Shown one piece after another: positions 55,576 to 64,000 of a stretch of DNA of 64,000 nucleotides. The stretch is from Zygnema cylindricum (Eukaryota > Streptophyta > Zygnematophyceae > Zygnematales > Zygnemataceae): contig JBBHKE010002720.1 of the NCBI GenBank assembly GCA_037447655.1, positions 147,397 to 211,396 of the forward strand. The letters are read 5' to 3'. Positions within the stretch are counted from its first letter, which is position 1. Each line of letters opens with the position of its first letter. The notes beneath the pieces are model-generated. The model saw only the letters and a program-made list of their open reading frames with translations. It ran no database searches and was not told where the DNA came from. The position numbers and the translations under genes were made by a program.

Positions 55576-58500
55576 GGTTATGGGCCCACCCTCTAGGGTA
55601 CCAATCTTTAATGGAACTAGCTTCATATACTGGGAAAGTATGATGATAGGAGCTCTATGCCAAAATAAGTTTTGGGGGATAGTAAGTGGACGGCTGGGGC
55701 GTCCATCAAGTCTAGGAATCCCTCCAGGGTTTGGAGGAAGCAGATTCACCACGAAAGAGGATCCACCTTCAATAAAGGAAACAAAGGAAGGAGTAGTGGT
55801 GGACAAAGGAAAGGGGAAGGAGGCGACCACACCAATAGCAACTGGTTCGGCATTCATGTCACCTATTCCGAGGAACGAGGAGAATGATATTGAAACCTGG
55901 GACTTCAACAATATGGCAGCAAAGCATCTCATCCTACGCCATCTCACTCAAGGACTTGCATGTCCTCATTTGCAGGTAGAAAGAGCATCCGATCTTTGGA
56001 TGGCTCTCATACAGATGTAGCGAAGTGGTACGATTCAGCAACAACAGTTGGCTGATCAGAAAGTTAAGGAGTATTTATACAAAGGGGGGAAGATGTTGGA
56101 TTTTTTGCAATGAGCTTGCTACAGTCTTCATGGAGCTAGAGAGCGCGGGAAAAGATTTTAGTGAAAAAGAAAAGGTTAATTGTTTACTCATGAAGTTACT
56201 CGATGAGTTCGAGAACATGTTCAACCGTGTGCAAGACTTGCCGAACGCAAGGTGGATATCGAACTTAGTGGTAGGGATGATTCTCGTTTGAGAGAATATG
56301 ATTGAGATCCGAAAGGGAGGAAAGAGTGGCCAAGCCTTGGCAACTGCAACCGATAGGAGAAACAAGGATTCTCGGAAATCGGTCGGAAACTATGGGGGGA
56401 GGGAGCGGAAAAAATCAGGCCGAGGAGTTCGGACCAAGGGCTCCCAAAGGTTTATGTCATTTTTGTAAGAAACCTGGGCACTATATGGCAGAGTGCACTA
56501 AGCTAACCGAGCTTCGGTTAAAGGAGGGGAAGACCGGTGGTACCCCGAGAGGAAAGAAAAAGGCCCTTGTGACACAGGTACATGAGGCTGAATCCGAGGA
56601 GGAGGACGATGAGCTCCTTTTAGATAAGGAGTTGGAGGCGAAAAACGAGGTCGAAATTCCACGAAGGCAGAAATGTGCTTATGGTGGATTGAAAGGTGAA
56701 GCAGGATGGATTGTAGTTTCAGGTGCCTCCATGCACATGTGTAAGGATAGGCACTTGTTCACTTACATAAGAAAGATTCCCACCGTAGAGATAGAGTACG
56801 GGGATGGGAGGATAGTCACCACTACTCTTGTAGGATTGGTAGATTTGAAAGTATTAGTAGAAAGAAAGACATCCATAATAACATTTTTTGATGTATTGTT
56901 TATTCCGGAGCTGAACAAAAACCTCATCTCTACATCCGTATTAGATGATAAGGGTTTTTTTACTAGCACTAGGGAAGGAATCTTTACTGCTAGTTTTGAG
57001 GAAGATGTCTATTTCATTGGTGAGAAAGGTAGCCATGGGATGTTTAGGGTGGTTTTAAGTAATGAAACGAAGAAACTTTATTATGCTGGTGTTCATGATA
57101 TTATGATGTGGCATAAGAGGCTTGGGCATGTGAATCTAGACAAATTAAGAGAGATGAAAAAGATGGGAGTGGTGGAAGGGATTAAGTTTAGTGAGAATGA
57201 TAATATAAGTGATTGTAGTGGATGTGCTCAAGGTAAAAAACACAGGTTACCCTTTCCTAAAACAACTACCTATAAAGGAGAAAAAATTATAGATCTAGTA
57301 CACACAAATATTTGGGGACCGGCTACAGTGCCCTCACCGGGGGGGAAGAGATTTATGATGACTATCATTGATGATTAGTCTCGGTATTTTCGAGTGTATT
57401 TTTTGAAAAACAAGTGCGAAGCTCAGGATTGTTTTAGACAATATAAAGCATGGAGCGAAAAACTCCATGAAACTCCAATCAAGAGAATAAGGAGTGACAA
57501 TGGTGGAGAGTATACTTCTAACCAGTTTGAGGATTTTCTGAGGGAAGATGGGGTCCAACACCAAAAGATAGTTCCAGAAAACCCGGAACAGAATGGGGTA
57601 GCTGAAAGGTTAAATAGAACACTAAGTGATAGTGCTAGAAGTATATTGTCAGATAAAAAGATAGGAAAAAGGTTTTGGGCAGAAGCAATGAACTGTGCTA
57701 ATTACCTCAAAAATAGAGTTCTTACTTCAGCTATGAAAGATCAAACACCTTATGAGAGAGGGACAGGCCGGAAACCAGACATATCTCACTTAAAGGTTTT
57801 CGGCAGTCAAGTATTAAGTCTAGATACAGATCGGTCTTATTGGAAGCTAGATCCTAAAGGAAAACCGAATACTTATTAGGATATGATGAGGATGTTAAAG
57901 GATATAGAGTTTATGATCTACAAAGGGAAGATATAATCTTAGTAAAGCATCTAGTAGTTATGGATGAAGGAAACTCTGTGGATCCCTTCAAATATAGAAA
58001 GTCAGTATAATGAGATTTGAGTCAGAAAATTCTGATGACTTTGAGCTTCCTAACTATCCAGGTTTTAGAGAAGATGACATTCTTGCAGGTACAAATTAGA
58101 CTGAAAAGGAATCGGCTGTGGAAACTCCAGTGACAACTCTACCCGAAGCGGAAGACGTGGTGGAAATTGATTCGGAATCAAGGGATAGGGGAGAAACCGA
58201 GTTTGTTCGAAAGAATCCACGAGAACCATCTATTCCGGCCTTAGATTTTGAGGGGGGAAGGAGAAGTAGCAAAAGACTGCAAGAAAAACAGGTTAATAAC
58301 AAGGTGACTAAACTATCTCATCAAGATGAACCTCAAACTTATGGAGAGGCGATGACTCGTCCAGAAACAAATCGATGGAAGACAGCCATCAATGAAGAGA
58401 TGGCCTTAATTATGGCAGCCGATACTTGGGAGCTGGTGGAGTGTCCACCTAACCGAAAACCAATCGGTTGTAAGTGGATTTTCAAATTAAAACTGAACCC

Positions 58501-59914
58501 AGATAACACAATCGAGCGCTACAAGGCCCGACTAGTAGCAAAGGGATTTACACAAAAGGAGGGAATCAACTACGAAGAAACCTTTGCCCCGGTGGTCAGA
58601 TTTCCCTCCGTCCGCATACTTCTACGCTTGGCAGCAGCGGAAGACATGGAAGTGCACCAGATGGACATCAAAACAGCCTTTTTGCATGGAGATTTGGAAG
58701 AGGAGATCTTCATACGACAACCCGAAGGGTTTGTGGAAGAAGGAGAGGAGAGTAAGGTATGCTGGCTGATTAAATCTCTTTATGGTTTGAAACATGCGCC
58801 TCGACAATGGAATAAGAAGCTTGATGAGTTTCTTACCGGTCTGGGATATATTGAGATCAGCTCAGATCACTCAATCTATGTTTTTGAAGATGAGAAAGGT
58901 TTTATATTTATTGCAATTTATGTTGATGATTTGCTTGTTTTAAGTAAATCAATGGAAAAAAATAATAAACTAAAAAACCAACTTAAGGGGAGATTTGAAA
59001 TGAATGATATGGGGGAAGCAAAATATATTTTGGGAATTCAAGAAAAGAGAGACCGAAAAAGAAAAATTATAAGATTGACTCAATAAGAAGCAATAGGGAA
59101 CATGCTTGAAAAATTTCAAATGGATAAATCTAATAGTTGTACAACTCTAATGGAGTTGAAGAAGGGAAGTGAGGGGAGTGAGGAAGGAGGAGTTATAGTC
59201 TTACACGAGGAATTATCTCCTGAAGAACAGAAGTTCATGCAGACTATTCCTTACAGGCAAGTAGTGGGAAGTCTAATATATTTTATGAATTGTACCCGGC
59301 CGGATTTAGCTGCAGTTGTAGGAGTGTTGAGTAGAAGTCTAAATGCTCCCACTAAGAGGGATTGGGAGGCAGCTAAGAGAGTCCTTAGATACTTGATAGG
59401 AACTAGGGATCTATGGTTGCATTTGGGTGGGGAGAATACTGACATCACTACTTGGAGTGATGCTAGTTATGGTGATGCTGCGATGAGAAGATGCACTTCT
59501 GGATATGTATTATATGTGGGTGATGGGGCTTGCTGATGGAGTAGCAAACAGCAAAAGGTTATTGCTCAGTCCACCATGGAGGTTGAGTATATGGCCTCTT
59601 GCTGTGCTGTAAAAGAATTGATGTGGGTCAAGTCTTTGCTTGGTGAGCTTGGTCACCTTAAGAGTGGTGTGCAGAAAATATTTTGTGATAATCAAGCAGT
59701 AATCGCTATTTCTGCCAATCCTAAACATCATTTTAAAGCCAAACACATGGACATCAGACTCAGCTTTGTTAGAGAGAAAGTAGAAAACAACATATTCAGT
59801 TTAGAGTACAGACAAGAAAGTGAGATGGAAGCAGATATGATGACCAAACCTATGCCTTCCCCTAAGCTAATTTTCTGCAGGGAGAAGTGTGGTCTGAAAT
59901 TAAAGATTGACTAG
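55556..59914 (+). pseudogene. gag-pol: gag-pol of A3 unit 2
   Basis: A near-identical repeat of unit 1 shifted by 5406 bp. It has the same stops and frameshifts (TAG at 56018, TGA at 56289, TAG at 57376 and so on) and the same V-S-G-A-S protease. Two differences from unit 1 were seen: 57418 G (A at 52012) and 57462 A (C at 52056). Shared lesions mean the duplication is younger than the decay of the element. Confidence 0.92.
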
Positions 59915-59927
59915 AAAATAAATGGAG

Positions 59928-60981
59928 TGTAGAAATTAATGGTCCATTTTAAGTATTTTCTAGGTCTAAATAGAATTATAGAAAGAAGCCGAGGCAGTCT
60001 ACCTCTAACTTCTTTTTTCAACTCTTAAACTTGTTGCAGTCACTAAGAAATTGGAGAGGGAGCTAGAGCCATGGCTACCTAGGCTTTCCAGAGGTTTACG
60101 AGAAATTTATATTAGTTAGGGGTTTATTTACTAAAAAGTATGTGCTGGCCACAGGATTTGATCCTGGTACCTACCGGCCGGCAGACAGCAGTTAGCCGGT
60201 AGCCTTAACCGTTAAGTTTAGAACTAATGTTACGTAGTATATGGTTTGATATTTATTTAAACATGAATATGTAGGATAAATCGTTTAACTGTAATTGTTT
60301 ACGGGATACATAGATCCGGTAATGTATAAGTACGGATTAGGATACGGACAAGAAATAAATACTGCGCATTTATTTCTTTAGTGAAACGAATACCGCGCAT
60401 GTATTTATTATGGCTACGATTAAAATCAAATTTAATTAGACAGCCGGAATTAGCGCCGAGATCGCGGAAGAAGATTTCGGCGGTTTGTGGCCATCGCCAC
60501 ATCGGATGACACGTGGCGAAATTACATTGGATCGTGGTATCTCCGGAGATTATGGCACTGAATCCAGATATGACATGTGTCGAAATTTAGGCCGTGTCAT
60601 ACAATGTCCGTACATAAAGTACACCGGCAGCTTTACTTTTGCGTACGGAACTGTAATGTGATTGGTTCCGTACATCAGTAGATAAAGTCTGTGAGAGAGA
60701 TAGGATTTAAAAAAATTAGGAGATAGGGACCCTCTCTCCCAGAGAGCTTTTGTACAAAAGGTCAACTTTGACCCTCCATAACTTACTGCTCAGGGGAGCA
60801 AATTCAGAGATTCTTTTTGCTATCGACTCATGGGAGTCTTGCCTTAGGAAGGGTGCAGGTGTTTAGAGTTTTTGTCTGCGAGGGTGGCAGTTGTTTTTGC
60901 TGAAACACAAAGGCCAGAGTTATCCTAGAGGCTTCTTGGAAGCTGCACACTCTGAGGACTTATGGAGGTCTCAGAGTTACA
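59928..60981 (+). repeat. third LTR of A3
   Basis: It runs from TGTAGAAATT to GAGTTACA and is followed by AGCAG. Right-part variants differ from the first and middle LTRs: GAATACCGCGC, GATCGCGGAAG, GCACTGAATCC, GTGTCATACAATG, GCAGCTTTACT, CAGGTGTTT and GCTGCACACTC. Confidence 0.93.
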
Positions 60982-60986
60982 AGCAG

Positions 60987-61940
60987 ATCATCCACATAAA
61001 TTGCAATAAAAATCACAATATTCTTATCTTCAAACATATAGATAGAATGGTTAGAGCTGATCTCGATATATTCCAGACCAGTGAGAAACTCATCTAGTTT
61101 CTTATTCCACTGTCAAGGAGCTGACTTTATGAGCTTGCAGACTTTGCTCTCTTCTCTTTTTTCCACGAACACTTCGGGTCGCCTCATGAAAATTTCTTCC
61201 TCTAACTCACCATTAAAAAAAAACAGTCTTAATGTCCATGTGATGTATTTCCATGTCTTCCGTAGCTGCCAGACTGAAGAGAATCCTTACTGATGGGAAC
61301 CGAACAACTAAAGCAAAGGTCTTTTCATAGTCATTCCCCTCCTTTTGGGTGAACCCCTTTGCTACCAATCGAGCCTTATATCTCTCAATGGTATTATTTG
61401 GGTTCAATTCTAGTTTAAATACCCATTTACACCCAATAGGTTTTTTGTCTGGAGGACAATCCGCTAGTTTCTAAATATTTTCTTCCATGATAGAAGCCAT
61501 CTCATCATTTATGGCTCTAATGCATCTTTCTTTCTCTGGACTATTCACTGCCTCTAAGTAAGACTGAGGCTCATCTGGGTGAGATAGCTTAGTTACCTTA
61601 TGAGCGACATGTTTTCTTGTATCCTTTTGTTGCTCCTCCTTCCTCCCTAAAACTCCGAAGCTGGAATGGATGGAAATCTTGGGTTTCTTCTCACTATCTC
61701 ATCGGCTCCCTTTTCCATAGAAGCCGGTTCTGGTCTCGCTTCTTCTATCACCTCGAGGTCCATAGAAGTACGTGAGGTTTCTGGTGAGTCTTCTGTATCT
61801 CGGATCTCCCGTGAATTTGCAATCACGGTTTCACTCATGTACCTTTCGGGAACGACCGAGTTCTCCTCACTTTCGGACTCCAATCTGTTTTTTATCTTCT
61901 TTGTATATTTGAAGGGATCAAATGACTTTCCTTCATCCAT
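60987..61940 (-). pseudogene. pol: RT N-terminal part and spacer of D2
   Basis: Next to A3 the minus strand encodes LFEDKNIVIFIAIYVDDLL, the RT catalytic region, up to the target site. Upstream are the QHMDIKTVFF-like region (a run of nine A's near 61215 shifts the frame), NNTIERYKARLVAKGFTQKE (61213-61407) and the RT opening. The acidic Ser/Glu spacer is at 61647-61940 (MDEGKSFDPFKYTKKIKNRLESE), which corresponds to D1 at about 1680-1980. D2 has no poly-T expansion at the place where D1 is broken. Confidence 0.85.
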
Positions 61941-63185
61941 GACAACTAGGTGTTTGACCAGGATGATATCCTTCTTTTCTAAGTCATAGACTCTATACCC
62001 TTGTGTAATATCTGGTTTCCTTCCAACCTATCTCTCATAAGGTGTCACCCCCTTCACAACTAAGGTAAAGACTCTATTCTTAATGTAGTTGTCACAGTTC
62101 ATTGCCTTTGCCCAAAATCTCTTTCCTATTTTCTTGTCTTCCAACATACTGCATGCACTATCTCTTAGTGTTCGATTCAACCTCTCAACTACCCCATTTT
62201 TTTCCGGGTTATATTTTACAGTTTTCTGGTGCTGTACTCCCTCATCTCTCAGATATTCCTCAAACTGGTTAGAGATATATTCCCCTCTATTATCACTCCT
62301 TATCCTCTTAATGGGGGTTTAATGCAACTTCTCACTCAATGCTTTATATTCTTTCAAGTAAGTTGATGCTTTAGACTTTGTTTTTAGAAAGTATATTCTA
62401 GAGTATGAAGACCAGTTATCGGTTATTGTCATCATAAACCTTTTTACTCCAACCGAAGGTAGTTTTGCAGGTCCCCAAATATTTGTGTGGACCAAATCTA
62501 ATACTTTCTCACCTCTATATGTGGCGGCTTTGGGAAAAAGAAGTCTGTGAGGCATACCTTGAGCACCGCCACTACAATCATCCATCATTTCATTATCCCC
62601 AAACTGAATGCCTTCTACTACCCTAAGCTTTTTCATTTCCCTCAACATATCAAAATGTACATGCCCAAACCGCTTATGCCAAATCATCAACTTAGGAACA
62701 CCAACATAGTAAGCATTTTTCTTTTCATTACTTAGGTTAAGCCTAAACATTCCTTGGCTACCCTTATCTGCCGTGAAGTAAACTTCATCCCTATACTTAG
62801 CTGTAAAGACTCCCTTTCTAGTGAAGGTATCAAACTCTTTGTCATCTAACACAGATGTAGTGACAAGATTTTTACTCAGCAGAGGAATGTATAGTACATT
62901 TGAGAATAAAAGTATAGAAGTCTTACCCTCCACTAAAACTTTCAAATCTACTGATCCCACTAGATCTGTAGTAACCACTCTCCCATCCCCATACTCTATC
63001 TCTATAGTAAGGATCTTTTTTAGCTTAGTGAAGAGTTCCTTATCATGACACATATGCATGGATGCAAATGAGTCGATGATCCATCCTTCTTGTGGAGCCT
63101 CTTGAATTGCTCTGTCTACGAGAGATATCCTTTTCTTCCAGATTCTTGTCAAGAAGAAGCTCCCTATCCTCCTCAAAAGACTCAT
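61941..63185 (-). pseudogene. pol: integrase and protease of D2
   Basis: Protease is at about 62850-63120 with the active site changed to D-S-F-A-S. The pre-integrase block MIWHKRFGHVHFDML and CSGGAQGMPHRL has lost the last zinc-binding Cys. The integrase core has HTNIWGP (Asn for Asp) and NWSSYSRIYFLKTKSKAS. A stop at about 62318 follows, and then SDNRGEYISNQFEEY and NCDNYIKNRVF-like pieces lie in other frames. A deletion of about 100 bp near 62005, relative to D1, removes the FGSQVYSLDTDRKNWKLDAKGKPGYFVGYDEDVKG part. Confidence 0.8.
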
Positions 63186-64000
63186 CCTTTGTTTCTCCTG
63201 TCACTTTTGTAACCACAAGTGCCTTTTTCTTCCCTCCCGAACAACCCCCTCCACGGTTCTCTTGGAGCCTCAGCTCTGACAGCTTAACAAAATTTGCAAT
63301 GAAGTGTCTCGGCTTTTTGCAAAAATGACAAAGACCCTTTGGGGGCCTTTGTCCTCTATAATGATCTCTTTCCCCTTTGTATGGTTACTTCGGGTCCTTC
63401 CCCCATCAATCCCCTCCTACTGCTAGAGCTTGAATGCTTTTTCCTCCTCTCCTAATCTCCATTGTGTTTTCTTGCACAAGTATCATTCTAACCACTGTGT
63501 TCCATTTCCATGAACTATCAGCCATTTCCTATACTCGGTACACTATGTTCTCGTGCTCATCTAGTAACTTCATGATAAGGGTGTTAAATTTCATTTTCAT
63601 TGTACCTGTCCATCCGGCACTTTCCATCTCCATATACAAACAAGAAAGATCATTAAAGTAATCTAACATCTTTCCTCCTTTGTAAGTGTAACTCACTAGC
63701 TTTTGCTCAGGCAATTGGAGCTCCTAAATAGTTCTAGCTCTTTAAACCTCCACCAAACTCACCCACATCTCCTCGGCTTTGTAAATGTGAAGATGAGGAG
63801 TGGCCAAAGCTTGAGTGAGGTGCCTCAGAATGAAGTTCTTGGCAGCCATGTTTACATCCTCCCACATTTGAGTATCGTTCTCCGCGGTCTTCACGGTCGC
63901 CGATCCCGGGATTGTGGCAATAGGAGTGAGGGGTGTCTCGTTCCCTTTCCCCTTTTCAGAAAAAGGGATGTCCCCATCATCTGCCTCCTCTGCTAAGGCA
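63186..64000 (-). pseudogene. gag: gag of D2, cut by window end
   Basis: It encodes the knuckle region LCHFCKKPRHFIA (about 63300-63345, where D1 has CHYCKKPGHFIADC). The basic IRRGGKSIQALAVGG segment lies further upstream on the minus strand (about 63415-63460). The α-helical Gag core follows (KLVSYTYKGGKMLDYFNDLSCLYMEMESAG, 63529-63714; LAAKNFILRHLTQALATPHL-like at about 63785-63850). Stops at 63528 and elsewhere break it. The N-terminus, primer site and 5' LTR lie beyond base 64000. Confidence 0.8.

Larger units (their letters stand above)
49116..60981 (+). mobile_element. tandem family A element A3: LTR-int-LTR-int-LTR, TSD AGCAG
   Basis: Three LTRs of 1054 bp (49116-50169, 54522-55575 and 59928-60981) alternate with two internal regions, with a period of exactly 5406 bp. 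A single target duplication AGCAG (49111-49115 and 60982-60986) flanks the whole 11,866 bp block, so it entered as one insertion. The two internal regions differ at only two bases that I noticed (52012 and 52056) and share all inactivating mutations. The middle LTR is a chimera of the outer two. Confidence 0.95.
47076..64000 (-). mobile_element. copia element D2, split by A3, 5' end beyond window
   Basis: The minus-strand element of family D has its 3' LTR at 47076-48112, RNase H and RT at 48126-49115, and then A3 (49116-60981). The rest of RT, spacer, integrase, protease and gag continues to the window edge. The sequence on both sides of A3 joins within the RT at the duplicated AGCAG. Confidence 0.92.

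Noticed and set aside
49116-60981. A3 as two independent insertions side by side
   Set aside because: There is one target duplication around the whole block, none at the middle LTR, and both units share all lesions.

Overview
The window is nuclear DNA of a land plant and is almost entirely nested Ty1/copia LTR retrotransposons. I see no intact host gene. The kingdom call rests on many gag-pol fragments with the plant copia domain order (gag zinc knuckle, protease, integrase, RT, RNase H), on primer sites matching plant initiator tRNA-Met, and on a degenerate 18S rRNA fragment of streptophyte type. Narrower placement is uncertain. A half-tRNA primer site and an element-like C5 DNA methyltransferase remnant would fit a seed-free plant, but this is only a hint.

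Layout, left to right (family letters are mine). D1 (1-4704, +) is the 3' part of a copia element ending in a 1047 bp LTR. E (about 4861-10123, -) is an old copia element broken by two solo LTRs: C1 (4972-5945, target duplication TTGCT/TTGCC) and F (7349-8711, target duplication CTAAG). 10124-10981 holds TATCGCGATA-type palindromes and a minisatellite of nine units of about 49 bp. G (10982-17221, -) is a full-length decayed element with two 998 bp LTRs and target duplication TATAT. 17222-18537 is unassigned and contains a pyrimidine-rich tract. H (18538-24993, -) is a full-length decayed relative of family A without a matching target duplication. 24994-29712 is the only long stretch without recognisable retroelement; it holds an unrecognised acidic ORF and much short low-complexity sequence.

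29713-30602 holds two LTR remnants in opposite orientation, followed by an 18S rRNA fragment (30603-30987) broken by the LTR, primer site and leader of C2 (30988-32224). B (32225-43073, -) is an internally deleted copia element. It is split by A1 (34500-40949, +), a young element with two 1049 bp LTRs, target duplication CCCCC, and a single gag-pol frame broken only by three TGA codons. 43079-43911 (-) is a C5 cytosine methyltransferase pseudogene. A2 (43912-47003, +) is a 5'-truncated copy of the A1 family with an open RT-RNase H frame. D2 (47076-64000, -, 5' end beyond the window) is a second D element. It is split by A3 (49116-60981, +), an LTR-internal-LTR-internal-LTR tandem flanked once by AGCAG.

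Four observations stand out. The middle LTR of A3 is a chimera of the two outer LTRs, the footprint of unequal crossing-over. Families A, G and H carry a primer site complementary to the anticodon half of initiator tRNA-Met, and the gag start codon lies inside the LTR so that the primer site is translated. The LTR leader region carries a series of short hairpins, mostly with AGGG-like loops, with at least one covarying base pair. The methyltransferase relic has its catalytic motifs in order despite two stops and one frameshift. Coordinates of LTR ends were read by eye from TG...CA termini, primer sites, polypurine tracts and target duplications; no alignment program was used.
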